Origin: Rotaria socialis
Lineage: Eukaryota > Rotifera > Eurotatoria > Philodinida > Philodinidae
NCBI GenBank assembly: GCA_905331475.1
Contig: CAJNYU010001576.1
Coordinates: forward strand, 40,697 to 104,696
Direction: 5' to 3'
DNA: 64,000 bases
Shown here: piece by piece, positions 14,501 to 28,231 of the stretch
Layout of the letters: each line of letters starts with the position of its first letter
Numbering within the stretch: position 1 is the first letter of the stretch
Position numbers and translations under genes: made by a program
The notes under the pieces: generated by a model
Seen by the model: the letters and a program-made list of their open reading frames with translations, nothing else
Database searches by the model: none
Told to the model about the DNA's origin: nothing

Positions 14501-17500
14501 AATTCTTCGATTTTGCAAAAAGTGTAGCACTAAATATTAAAAATATTTTCCTTCTTTTATCAATTAAATTTTAATAAAATAAACATACACAGTAGTATTA
14601 ATAGGATCTTTGTTCTTTTCAAGCCATGATGTTGCTGTATATGATACCGTACCAGCATAATGATGAATATCAAAATGAGCTTCTGCTTTGCCTTTACCAG
14701 GTTTGGGTTTACCAAATTGTGGATGTTTACCCAAATGGTTAGTATAAAGTTTTTCAACAAATGTCTTATCAGTAGCTTTTGGTACGATACATTCTTCTTC
14801 AAGAATGGAAAGAATACCCATAGGCTATAATAATAAGAAGAAGAAGGAGAAGAAGAAATTTCGTTCAACAAATAGAAAGAATCAACATATATATGAATAT
14901 AAACCTTTTCGATAAGTTGAATACAAGCTTCTAAATCCATACCAAAATCAATGAATACCCAATCAATGCCTTCTTTTTTATATTCTTCTTGTTCCAACAC
15001 AAACATATGATGATTGAAGAATTGTTGAAGACGTTCATTTGTATAATTAATACATAATTGTTCAAAGCCATTGAACTATATTAAAAATTTATATTAAGAT
15101 CATAATTACGTTTTTTGTAAAAACTCATTTCACCTCGAAAATTTCGAAACCAGCAATATCGAGTACACCAATGAAATATTGTCGTTTAGCTTTGACATCG
15201 AGCGTTGTGTTAACACGCTCGACTAGCCAAGAAAAGGCGCGGAAATAGATCTATACAAAAGAAAAAACAGATTATCGATAGTTAATCATATTTAGTTATT
15301 ATCACGTACCGATTTAGAAAGAGCACCAATTGAGTTTACGACTTGATCCTTATTTTGGCCTTTGTTCACATATTCATTACCGACCTACAATTTTTTTAAA
15401 ATTATTGATGATTAAAGATTGTATTAAATAAAGCAAACCTTAATACGAGGTTTAAGTAAACCTTTGATAAGATCAGCTGCTTCAACACCAAGTAAATGAG
15501 CGACTTTTTCGCATTCTTCTGTGCCATCAGTTTCAGCTTGTTCTTCTCGAGGACGTTGTTTCCATTGAGAATTACCAAAGTGCATAATAGCAGCAGTGCA
15601 TTTAAATAAATTAATTTTTTCATCCTAGAAAATGTCAAATAATAATTGCAGTATAATCTATAAACGTATATAAATATAAACCTGTGAAAAGCCAAGGATA
15701 TCAAAAGCTTCATCAGTGAGTTTCATTTCTTCAACATCGTCAACACCATCAATGGTAAGCATACCTTGAGCAACATAAAAGTATTTTGACGGATCAGCTT
15801 CAATTAAACAATCCTCTGAAAGAAGAAAATTTCAAAATAATAAATTTGACAATCAATTTATTATTTACGATGGTATTTAGGAAATGCATTTGAACAAAGT
15901 TGGTAGAAAATATGGTAGTTACGCTCAGCTAAATAAACAATTAATATTGAATGTCTTAAGTTTCGGAAGAAAATTTATGTTTTACCAGGTTGCTAAAATA
16001 GAAAGAAAACAAAAAATCAATATTATTTATATATAGTAATGAAAAAATGTTTTCGAACAATTCTATCTTTTTGCTACAACTTTGTTAGAAATCTGTTCTA
16101 TTGAACAATGGTGTTTGTCGAACATACAAATTTCTTGAAAGAATATTTCTGTATAATATACTTGGTGAAATTTTAGTGGTAATCGATTTTTCAAATCAGG
16201 TTTCTATAAACTTATAGATACAATGCGAGCCATATTAAAAGAACGTTTGAACACCTTTTGAAAACGAACAGTGTTGGAAAATGAAATGATACTAACAGAT
16301 CGTATCTATTCTTCTTTTTCTCAATATGACTTTGAGAAAATTTTGTAAAATGGAATTTCCTTCAAATCACACATAATAGATAATGCGCATGAAAACTATC
16401 CAGTATAGGAGACTCTTGCAATATTCATATGTAACAATAAAATATCATTAACAATTCATACTATTTCATAGTTTAGAATTTAACTAATCTATAGTCATTG
16501 TCGTATTATTAATCTCTGAGTTGATTTGATTCTGCTCGAATTTTTATTTGAAACAATGATAGAATACCTGTAGAATTATTATCAATCTACGACAATTACA
16601 GTTCAAATTTGAAAGTTGAAATAAAATGTAAATTGTCTATATTGTTATCAAAAAATAATGTCTCTCCATAGATAATTTTCTGACATTGTTACGTGTAGAC
16701 AATAGAATAAGATTGTTCGAAAAAATGTTTCAATAATTATATTAATATCTTACTTGAAAGATGACACGAGATTTTTCTAAAAGATATACTTCAATATCAG
16801 CACCAGCGATTTTACCAGTTGGGCCAAAGTGAATACGAATAAATTTACCCTAAATAGAAATATTCAACATTCGTTAACAGTTAGTTTATTCTTAGAATAT
16901 GACTAGCATGTAACTAATCATATATTGTGTATCAATATACTATTCATCAAGAAATCATAATCTCAAAATGATGTGATATTCATAGAATAAATCTATCACA
17001 TATATACATGAGATGTATTGGGAAAAAAAGAAAAAGTTAACCAAGAAATCATATGATCACAAGAAAAGAAAATATATTCATTCGTTTTATTAATTAATGA
17101 TAACTTACAAATCGAGATGAGTTGTTATTACGAGTAGTTTTGGCATTACCATAAGCTTCCAAGACAGGATCTAATCAAGATGAAGAAAATATTTATCTGA
17201 CAATCAATAGAATCAAAGTTTTAACTTACTAGCAGACACAATTTGATCTTCAAGTGTCATTGTTTTCTAAAACATTTTGTCGTTGATTTTAGTAAAGACA
17301 ATAATAAGATTGTTTTTTTATTCCTCTAAATGAAATACTACCTTTCCATCTTCTGCTTTTTTAGCTCCAACCGCAGCAACCAAAGCGAAATATTGAATGA
17401 CCTTTTTTGTATTTTCTGTTTTACCAGCACCAGATTCACCTGTGATCAACATCGATTGATTTTCACGATCTAAATTCGTATAAATAATTTAGTATGAAAT

Positions 17501-19054
17501 ATTTTCCAGTGAACATATAGAAGAAAAGAAAAAAAACTAGCTTTGCATCCCACACATGTTTGTTGAGAACTAAAATGATATAAAACTAGTGCTTACGACT
17601 AATAGATAGTATATTTGTGACAATAAAAAGCAGAGTAGATTTTGATCTTTTATTTAACTTCAAAATAATTTGTGTCTGTTTCCTATTTATTCTATTTGAT
17701 AAAAAAAAATTTCCCATTAACTTTGGTAAAACTATGAATATCATTCTTTGCTATGCATCATTATAGTAGTAATTGATTCGATGATCAAAAAATATATATC
17801 TTTTATTTTAATGAGCATTTTGTAAGAAACAAAAATGATAATCAAAAATATTCGTATTTCTTACATAAACGATTGTAATAAACATTTCTTTCTTATGTAA
17901 TTATGAGAAAAAACAACAAAGAAAAGAATATGATTATTGCCATAATTAAACTCTTGAATAAATTAACTGCGCATGATTTATTTTGTCTTCCAGAACATCT
18001 GGGTATGTCTGTATCTGTAACCTCGTATTTTTACTGTAGTTTGATTAAAGATAATATACAGCATAGTATAGCAGCACAATCATTTAGTAAATGCCTCATT
18101 ATTTCTTTGTCATTTAGACATCTGGATTAATCATTAGCTTTTTTCGCAATCTTCTTAATAGATATATAAATACTTTCTAGTTTGTCCTCATTAAAAGATA
18201 AGATGTATTTAGATAACGATAATGAAAAAAAGCTATTTCATTGATTACTTCATAACATCTGTCTTTGTTTCTAAAGAATTTTCAATAATAGATATTACGT
18301 TTTCATATAATCTTCGGGCAATAGAACTGTTTATACTATATAGTAGTATACTTACCGCGAAGCATATTTGAATAAGCAGTATCAGAGATAGCATATAAAT
18401 GTGGTGCGACTTCAGTACGTTTTTTACCACGATACGCAACTACGACTGTCATGTTATAAATTGGTAAACGTTTATAAGGATTGATGACGACGCAAAACAA
18501 TCCTGAATAAGTCTAGAAAATAAAACATGAACTTCATACTATTCAATAGTGACATCAATGATCATACATAGATTAGCCATCGTGCATAACGATCACGTAA
18601 GGTAGCCAATACTGAAGCATCATTCAAATAAGTTAAATCAGCCATATCATCAATACACCAGTATTTTGGTGGATTCATTTCTTGAACAAGATCCTTTTTC
18701 ACTGTTCTTGTCTGAGTAAAGAAAAGAAATGGTTATTCTTAAAGAATTTCAACTGAAAACAAATATAATCCACGTACTTCTCCTTTGCACGTCTTAACTG
18801 TAACTTGATCATCTTTTGTGCTCTCGATATCAGCAGCAATAAAAGATTCTTTTGGGTCAGGTACCCAACATGCCTTTTTAGCATCAAAAGGTTGAGATCG
18901 AAGTTTGATCTTTTCTTCAGCTGGTAAAGCCAAATATTTCATGGCTTCTATTAATTCGGGATTATTAGGATCACTGAACGTTCTATAGAATTTATTGAAA
19001 TTTAATTACTACTCAATTCATTTCAAACGAATTAACGTACCCTTCGGCCACCAT
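8587..19054 (-). CDS. Mhc: Muscle myosin heavy chain (class II), complete, 30 exons
   Basis: Actin-based motor of thick filaments. Exons, 5' to 3': 19041-19054, 18778-18982, 18568-18711, 18356-18512, 17342-17469, 17230-17266, 17109-17170, 16754-16849, 15986-15992, 15869-15928, 15682-15815, 15439-15624, 15310-15384, 15134-15250, 14905-15075, 14589-14824, 14385-14529, 13634-14321, 13476-13553, 12068-12946, 11593-11976, 10863-11009, 10604-10780, 10319-10536, 9929-10240, 9257-9868, 8991-9192, 8872-8925, 8712-8809, 8587-8658. These sum to 5895 nt, or 1964 residues, normal for the family. Landmarks: P-loop GESGAGKT (184-191); switch I NxNSSRFG across exons 7/8; switch II DIAGFE (466-471); a Gly/Lys-rich loop 2; reactive-thiol helix with Cys701 and Cys711; IQ/lever region near 780-840; then a long heptad coiled-coil rod and a short Ser/Thr/Arg tailpiece. 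Exon 1 has only 14 coding bases (MVAEG). Four introns (17470-18355, 15993-16753, 12947-13475, 11010-11592) are much longer than the rest. No alternative exon was found in them. Confidence 0.97.
15986..15992 (-). other. Mhc: 7-nt micro-exon of the myosin gene
   Basis: The seven bases CAACCTG lie between a TTTTAG acceptor and a GTAAAA donor. With them the flanking exons read ...[16 protein letters not shown]..., the near-invariant myosin sequence. Without them the downstream exon is out of frame. The upstream intron is 761 bp and the downstream one 57 bp. Confidence 0.9.
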
Positions 19055-22000
19055 GATTATAATTTAATAAAATAAAAGTTCAATACACAATGCAGTTAAC
19101 TGAAAACTGTAGAAATATATTTGCAATAGAAAAGATATGGTTAATTGTTTTTTCAATGATCAATACCTGATGATAGTACGTGCCAAGAATGCGTTTGTGT
19201 ATAAACAACGGTTTCTTTAGTGAGCAAGCATTTATATAGTCCCGAAAACGAGAGATAAGAGAGAAAATAATGTCATTGACCAAAAAAAGTAATTCTATTC
19301 TTGTCCTAGTATTTTTCTCGCCAATCTCCAACAACTTTTTCTTTTACAGTACAGCTATTTTGGAATCTAACATAATGATTGGGCAATCTCAATAATATAC
19401 AACAGCTCGGCAGATGGTCGAACAGACACATAGAAGAGAGAGAAATTATATCCTCTCTTTGTCATGAGTAGATAAAATGGTAAAACTTTTTTTGGCTTGG
19501 CTAGGCATGAAATTAAGCGAGAACATTTTCTCCGAATTATATCTATTAGTATTGTTGCCTTTCCTTTTTTGTCTCAGACAAATAGGTTTGTAGTATTGTG
19601 AATATCTGCATCTACATCATTTGCAGATAAGAAAGCTATTTTTTCTATCGATCTAATAAGCAATCGTTTTTGTGTATGTCCATGTGATTTTCGATGAGAT
19701 AACAGATAACTTACAAATGTAAGCAATCAAAGCATTGACAAGAATCAATGTTAATGAATAGACGAGCTATTACTGGCAACTTATGAATAGTATTTACGTA
19801 TTCATATCCATCAATCAACAAACAATAATCCTACTGTGTATTTTCATATTCTAATAAATGATTTAAAAACAAAGTCTCTCAAATAATATTATGAATCTTT
19901 GACAAAAATACTCTCTCAATCGAATATAAACATAAGAAAATGAAATAAAAAGAGCAACTATTTTTTATAGATCAGTATTGTTTTTAAAAATCATTTTAGT
20001 ATATTATTCTATCATAAATCGTTGTTACCGTTCAATATGACATATAATTTGTTGGAACATATAATCAATATATTAAGTTACCAACAGAATATTTATTTTG
20101 ATGCTTCGCTTGACTAAATATAAGGTTTGTTAAAATAAAAATCTTATGATAAATTATTCGAAACAAGAACATTCTTTCTGATCGATCAAATGATAAAATA
20201 ATGCAAAGCATTCATTCAATCATGATTCCATAAGATTCTTATACTATTTTGCTTAAATTTTCAAATATTTATGAACAACATAAGTTTACCTAGAACCTGA
20301 TGCTTAAAAACTAACTATTTTCAACTACAACAATCATTAACGGTTGTTACCATCATAAATAAATCCGATTCCTCTTTTTTTCGTCAATACGTTGCAAGAT
20401 AACGAAATATATAGAGACCTTCTCTCGTGTCAACCGTTTCTATTCCATTTCCCACAAATGTATCTACAGAAATTTTTCTGAGATATTATTTATACTTTTG
20501 CAATAGTCGTCTATCTCAATATATTTTCTTTTGTCTATTCTTTCATTAGATTGTTGTTACGCTTGGCTTATCGCTTTTCTATAGATATTTATGTCTTTTT
20601 CTTATGTTTCGGAACATATAAATGTTAATACGTTGATAATAAAGGAAACGAGTTATGCTAAAGGTTAGTTTTTCACTCAGTTACGATACATTACAATAAA
20701 GCAAATATTACCCAGTAAGTCAAGATGTAATGCATAGGGGGAAAACTAGTAATTTTGTGTAGTAACTATAGCTGTTGTTCTATGTTCTGTTTTCTCAAAG
20801 CATTCTCTTTCAATGATACTTTTTTCATGGTAATCTTTACTAATTATTCAAATTTTATTTTTGAAAATTGATGAAATACATCTATCTACAACAGCCTGTG
20901 CTAACACGACTTGCACGCTAAATATTACAATTATTTCAATTGAATAAATTTTTACACCGATACCCATCAAATCAATGTTATACAACTTTGAACATTGGAG
21001 TAATGTCTATTAGTGAATTCTTTTTGACTAATTCTTATTTTGAATCTTTACCAAAGTATTTTTATCAATAAATGATATATGAAAGCCTTCTGTGCATTTC
21101 TATATTGTTCTCTGTTAACATGTTTTTGATAGACGCTTTTAAAGAGAGATTTGACGAAATATTGTATAAAACATTCGAAAATCTATTTATCGTTACAAAA
21201 ATTGTTGCAATCATATTGACTGGTGTTACTGAAATAAGTGCAAAGCGGTATCGAGAAATTCGCACAGAATTTAAAGATGATGTCAGAAGAAAAAATTATT
21301 AGAAAGAAATCAACATCGAATAATTTTACAGCATTTAGTGTCCATAGAATATTTTAATTTGTGATTTACTATGCTATAGCTACAAATTTAATTCATTGAG
21401 ATGTTAGGTTTCGCCTTGAAGCAATATATATCTAGTAAGTTCTATGATAATTGGGACTCCTTAGCAATGCACCTGAGACAGGAGTTTTGAATCACCAGAC
21501 AATCGTAACGATGACTGAAAAATGTAAAAGATTTTTCCTTTGTGGCTGTTATTTTAGTGATGATCACGTGTTATACAATAGTAACAAACATTCACAAATA
21601 TGTTGTTTGTTTTGATAATGCCTAAAGACAGAGAAATGTAATCGACTATAGCGAGAAAACTCTTGGCTTAATTAGGATTAAAATAATAATCACGGTATTG
21701 GAGCTCAGCGGCTAGATGTTTTTACTAGAAACGAGCAGAGCTAGTAACTACTTAAGGCATAGATATTCTTGTGTACAAGATCCAATCTTCATTAGACACA
21801 GCTGGTCGAATGTGATAGGAGTCAGACCTTGACATCATCGCGCTAGAATGTTATTACCAAGCAGAACATTTAGAAGCTATATCCACCTAGAGTCATGAAA
21901 AGAATCTTCTATAATTACACTAGACACACTTGATGGAACAGTACGAAGAGAAGTAAACACATCACTGTCTCGATTATCATAAATAGTGTTAAATCGAAGA

Positions 22001-24012
22001 TGCTCAAACTATATTCAATATTACTTAGCTAGATAAATTTCTTAAACTGCTTTCTAGGTCTCTAGTATTTGATCTATAATAATATTAAATCATATCAAGA
22101 ACACATAGCATCAATTAATGCTTCTTGTTCAAGCACGCTTTAAAAAAAAAGATGCCAATTATTTCGTCGTACTTTTCAATTTAACTCTAAACATTATCGA
22201 ACTGTTATCTTATCTTGTCTGATTCGTTAAAATAATGAATGCAGTCATTACTATCTAGTAATAATATTCTACGTGGTTTGTTGATTAATACTGTATCCAA
22301 ATAAATATGTATACACAATCGATCGCGAACAGGAAAGCGGTGACTGAGCTATATCTTAAACTGATACTACATAATGTGAAGATACTGATATTGATACATT
22401 TTATATACTTCATAAATAGTTGATATGACAATGATGAACAGAAGTTTAAAAAATATAGCTGAGTATTGATTCAATATCTCACAACAAGAAACAAATAAAA
22501 CTGCGTTGATCAATATTATACTCCGTTTACGGAAGTAACATACGTACGTCTTCTTTATTATTACACTTAAATGCATCAAGACTGTTTGAGATCAGCAATT
22601 AGTTTTTATTGGCATAGTTATTATTGTCGAATATCTCGTCGTTGAATTTAGATTGAAGGAATCTGTTACTTTCCATTGATGCGAATGAAAACTTCTACAG
22701 AAAATGAATATTTTTATAATTCGTAATTTTTACCATTAGAACTTGATTCTCGTGCTACCTATAGATTCTAAATTTCTTCTAATGGAATCTTAATTCATCA
22801 TTAATAGAATGTCAAATTTCATCAAGGAAACTAGAATCAATTTTATGCACAATCTAATAACAAAATTGTAGCTTATTAGCAAAATATATTTCTTACATAT
22901 ATCAAAATCAGATTTAAAAGTAGTCTATGACTTCTTCGACATACAACATATTATCGTAATAATCATAATTGTCATAGAACGTATTGAACACATATTGCGT
23001 CAAGTGGAAATCTGATATTTCAATGAATCCTATTTTTATAACACGATCTATCACAGATTCAAATTTGACACCGACATTGAGAATGTTTCATGATTACCGA
23101 ATTGTTGATTTCATTCAAAGATAGATAGAAAGTAAGAAACTAACCATTCACTGCAATATTCAAATCCTTATCATTTTTTCCGGTCGAATAAAGTCCAACC
23201 TAAAACTAGTTAGGTTTCTATAGAATATCATTCTCATTTTAAACTATTTTGAAATTAATTTATAACTCAGCTACAAAACAATAGCTTATCATCGATGTCA
23301 ACAGAAAAAGAATCAATCTACACATCAATAACACAAATGGTTATTATTGAAAGTATTTGTTATGACCAACAACTGAGAGAGAACAAGAAAGTACTGTCGT
23401 TTGTATGATTACCAGCAGATGGTTAATAGATCATTTTTGTTCGAACTGCGTCATCAATGTCATCAGAAATTAGAAAAAAAATAATCTATGTCTACTAGAC
23501 GCTAGTAGGGTCAATTTCAGTTAGAACTGATTCAATCAAAGAACAATTCAGTTCTGATATAGAGCGACATCAAGATTTTATCTAGATGAATTTCAGAACT
23601 TTTGTTGATGGCTGATGATGTTTTGAAATTGTTTGTCAGCACACAACGACTAACCTAACTGTTAACAGTTTATTTGTTTGGATGTTTACTTAGACAAGAG
23701 AGAATAGATTATATGAGTTTTATTCATGATTCCTTTCTATATCTTGTCTAGTAGAAACACTGTCAACTGATTGTTCTATTATTTGAAATTTTCCTTGTGT
23801 GCATTTCTTCCATAATCATTACAATAGACAGAAATTCTAATCGAATTATGATTATTATCGGGAAAAATATTGATTTTTAACGTTAAACCGCTATCTAGTT
23901 GACAATAATCGTTTAAAGAATTATTTGATTTTATTTCAAATAGAGAAAGAATAAATAAAACATGATATCTTTATTTATATACAATTTAAAAAAAAAAGAG
24001 ATTTCAGTTCAA
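19055..24012. other. Gene-free region upstream of myosin
   Basis: About 5 kb of AT-rich sequence with no recognisable coding exon. Short frames at 19080-19334, 21065-21302 (both strands) and 22367-22579 lack motifs and host-like codon use. The part next to 19054 must contain the 5' untranslated region and promoter of the myosin gene, but I could not place a TATA box or initiator with confidence. Confidence 0.45.
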
Positions 24013-27000
24013 TTATCTTGTATCTTCATCACTTCCATCTACATTCATTTCGACAATAAATCCTTCACTGAGACTCTTACATTTAGTTACAAAATATGGT
24101 AATTGGTTAAACTTATGATCCTGACGAGTATAATTTTCTGTTGAGCATTGTTCAGGTGACGATGATGATGATGATGAACCTGTCCGATAGCTTTCATGAT
24201 AACCATGATCAGAACTAATATTATCAACTTTATCTTTTTCATAATAATGCATATCTAGAGGTACATGAAGAATCTTATATGTATGAGATTCTGGTGTTGA
24301 ACAGTTAACTAAGCAGAAAGAAAAATATTTACATAAAAATTTCGATAGAGAAAAACTATTCATTACGCACTTGATAAACGTGGATTCATATAAGATCTTT
24401 CATTTGAATAAGGTGCCTAAAATTGAATTAATTTAAGTTAAAAAGTATTTTGAAAGAGAAGAAAATTCTTACTCGAATAATTTGTTGATGTTCAATAGAT
24501 GATGATGTTGTATTAGATGTAACAGTTGAATCAGATGTTGTTAACTGTTGTGATGATGAACATAAAAGTTTATTTCGTGATATAATCGCTGCTTTATGTC
24601 GCTGATGTTGTTGTCGGATTAAAATACAAATAATCATAACTGATATTAGAAATATAAACGTTATTATTAAAACAGTTAAACCGAATATAAAAGCAAAATA
24701 GTTCATATCAGAATTTTTTTCTTGGAAAAATGTTTGAACTTTTTCAAAAGACGAATATCGAGAATCTAATGAATTTCCAAATGCAATGTTTATCTCTATT
24801 AATGTTTGTTGAGATGGATAACCATAATCTTCAAGTAAGATTCGTAACTTGAATAAACATATTTGATTTATTTTATATGTCATAAATAAACTTCCATTTT
24901 GATTTAAATAAAATAATGTTTGATTATTATTTAAATTAATATTTGATTCAATCGATTGTAAATTATATTTTATTTTTCCATTTATACCAGAATCTCGATC
25001 TGTTACATTAAATGAAATGATTTCATTTTTAAATGGGTTTTCTAAATCAATAAATATTTTTCTTTGTTCATTATCAATTAATTCTGGACAATTATCATTG
25101 ATATCTTCAAGAAAAATTTCTAATTGGCAAGCATTTTGATTTTGATTTTTTATTGGATTTCCGTTATCTTCAAGATCAATAATCAGTGTGAAATGTTTAA
25201 AGTCAGATTCATAATCAAATAAGTCTTTCGAATAAATTTCACCAGTTACATTATTTATATGAAATAACCATGTGGAATTTGTTCGAAATTTATAATTTAT
25301 TGTACCATTTATACCATTATCAAGATCACTGGCGTTGATTTTAATCAATGGTTTATCTGTGGGAAAATTTTCCAAAATTGGTAATCGACTATATGTTGTT
25401 AAACATTGAGGAGTGTTATCATTCACATCCAAACTATAAAAAATATAAATGAAATATTTTGAATGTTACAATACAAAATTAAAGGATTGAGAAGCGTCGA
25501 CAATTGTAGATTAGTCTGTTTATTTGTTGTTTTCAGATGCATACCATTTAAAGAGTGTAATTTCTCAGCTATGATATGTACATTATGAATTATAGCGTAG
25601 TCTTCCTTTCATTATCTATCAACATTTTCACTATCATGTCAGATAATTATCACTAGCAAAATAGCCATTAGTATTTGATACGTATATAATATTATTATGC
25701 GCGAATAGTTTCGATCGTTGCGAAGAGAGATATATGTAGTTATAGTTTACTACATATTATCTCTAAGATAACGGACAAATATTCATCTGTATTTACTAAA
25801 GCACTAGAGTCAATCTCTATAAAAAAAAATTATTTAATTTGATAGAAATTAGTTTTCAATATTGCAGCAGTCGACATTAATTATCAGTAACGGCAATATC
25901 CCTATCAGATTATCTGTTGATCCTTCGTTATTTACTATTCACAGTAACAATGTACATTCTAAGTTATATTCTAAATTGTTAAATTGCCATAATCTTTATC
26001 TCATGTCTTTGAGTTTCGAGGAATTATATATTCAATTAAAATGAAATTTATTCTACTCAACGTATTCTGATCAATTTTACTAAAGAAAAACAATCGTGAA
26101 GAAAAACTAACTAATTGTACGTTTTCTATTCTAATATCTATAATAAATACGATGATCTGTTCACTGTTCCTATATCATGTTCATAGAAAAATTAAAGTTT
26201 AAACAAAAGAAAAAATTCCCATACGTCACCGGTTCGATTGAGAAAAAACAGTTTATTTCGATAAAAACTTACACTTCAATTTGAATTTGAACATCAGTCA
26301 TCCATTTTGGCTCAGCAACATTAATTGCTTTAGCTTTTAATTGAATATTTTGTATTTGTTCTCGATCTAACGGTTGAATTAAATATAATCGTCCAGTGTT
26401 AGAATCAATTTTAACTAAAGAATTCGATTCTAACTCGTAGATATTTACTGCATTTTCTCCTTCGTCACGATCCACAACATTCAAATAGCCAATAGTCAAT
26501 TCATAATCTTCAATCGGATGTTCAACCATATGATAATTTGCTAATTCTTCAACAGAAAACTTCATTGGATTCATTAAAAATTCACTTGGATTATCATTTA
26601 AATCAATTAAATTTATTTGTATATCATAAATTGATGTTAATAAATTATCAGTTGCTATAAAACGAAGATTTATTTCTGATTGAATTTCTCTATCAAATAT
26701 TCCTTGTTTAGCAATAAGTATATAAGAATTCAATTGATTTGATAAAATAATTTCATATTCTTGTTTCGGTTGTTTATCTAATATTGTTAATGAAATTGAA
26801 AGTTTTGTTTGAATTGAATCACGATCAACTAATCGTATATAACCTAATGTTAAATTATTTATTTCTGTATTTTCATAGATAAATAATTTTTGATTATCGT
26901 AGTGAAAACGACGATTTGGTAGAAAAAGTATTTCAACAGGACAATCATTAACATCTTTTATTGAAATAGAGCACCATGCATCATTAAATAGCGACTGCTG

Positions 27001-28231
27001 TAAACCAGAATCTGATGCACGAATTAAAAATCTATATGTATGTGTTGTTTCATAATCTAACGATGATTGAAGACTAATAACACCTGTTGTTGAATTTATT
27101 GCAAATGGAAATAATGATAGACTTGGAGAATTTACTATCGAATAATGTATCAAACTATTTAAACCTTTATCAGTATCACTTGCTGATATCGTCAATAATT
27201 CAGTGCCAATAGGAGTATTTTCCGGAAGAGACTAAAGATTTGAAAATGAAAATAATATACTATATGATAAGATTTAGAATATCTCTCATAAAATAAACAA
27301 ATACTTTAAATAAATATGTGTTATATGCAAATTCAGCATCGATATTCAAAAATATTGCTAATGTTGAAATTCATATTTATGTATAGTTTAAAGTAGTATA
27401 TACACGATAGATTATTGCATTACTTGTGGGTCTACTTTGAACACTCTAGGAGATAGCTTGAGAGAATTCGAAAATTTCCGTTTCATCGTACAAATAATAT
27501 ACATAAACGAGATAAATTTTATGAACACTTACTTGAATTGAATATTCAATTTGATTAAACTTTGGAGCATTATCATTTTCATCTAACAGTTCAATTATAA
27601 CTTTTGTACGATTAAATCTTGTTTGTAGAAGTCCATGATCATGTGCTTCAATAATTAATTCATATTTTTCATTAATTTCTCGATTGAAAGACTTTTTAAC
27701 AACACCATAAATCGCATATTCATTCATGGATAATGTTATTATATCTAATTCAAAATAATCTTCATTGTTAAGAAGTTTAAATGATAATTTTCCATTCATT
27801 CCCGAATCATAATCAATAGCACGTGCGATTGAAAATCGATGTCCAATTTGAATTGATTCTGATAAAGAGATATTTGTTTGTGTATCAAAAAATTCACATG
27901 TATGATCGTTAATATCATTTATTGTTATATTAACGGTGGAAAATTTTGGTATTTGATTATGATTTGAAAATAACTCAAGAATAAATGAACAATAATCGCA
28001 TGGGCAAATATTTTTTGCACACCATTCGTCTCGATCAATCATTTTTGTTAAAATTAATTTTGTATTATTATTTGTTAAATTAAAATTTGACTGAAAATTA
28101 TTTATTAATTCATATGAATGAGGAAAATTAAGAATTGGTTTATCTATTGAGGATTTTTCATCGATTATTAAAGAATAATCAGATGTTTTGACTAATGATA
28201 CAAGAGAAAACAGATAAATTAAAGAAATCAT
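24013..28231 (-). CDS. Protocadherin-like adhesion receptor, 5 exons
   Basis: Exons 27533-28231, 26273-27231, 24473-25433, 24371-24416 and 24013-24308 sum to 2961 nt, or 986 residues. A signal peptide (MISLIYLFSLVSLVKTS) is followed by about seven cadherin repeats. Their calcium-binding linkers are visible as DINDH, DENDNAP, DVNDCP, DLNDNP, DVNDNTP and DINDNCP, with DRE/DRD and DxD motifs between them. One membrane helix (about 50 residues before the end of exon 3) precedes a cytoplasmic tail of roughly 150 residues, rich in Ser, Thr and Gln. Seven repeats, one helix and a short tail match protocadherins; catenin-binding sequence was not seen. Calcium-dependent cell-cell adhesion is the expected role. 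Several linker sites are imperfect (NDH, NDC), so some calcium sites may be weak. Introns 25434-26272 and 27232-27532 are long for this region. Confidence 0.9.

Noticed and set aside
15134..15250. Apparent one-base deletion in the switch II exon of myosin
   Set aside because: The exon is 117 nt on recount and in frame; no mutation.
17342..17469. Apparent extra A before the myosin P-loop that would shift the frame
   Set aside because: Recounting gave an exon of 128 nt, which fits the phases on both sides and yields DRENQS before the P-loop. The discrepancy was a hand-counting error in a homopolymer.
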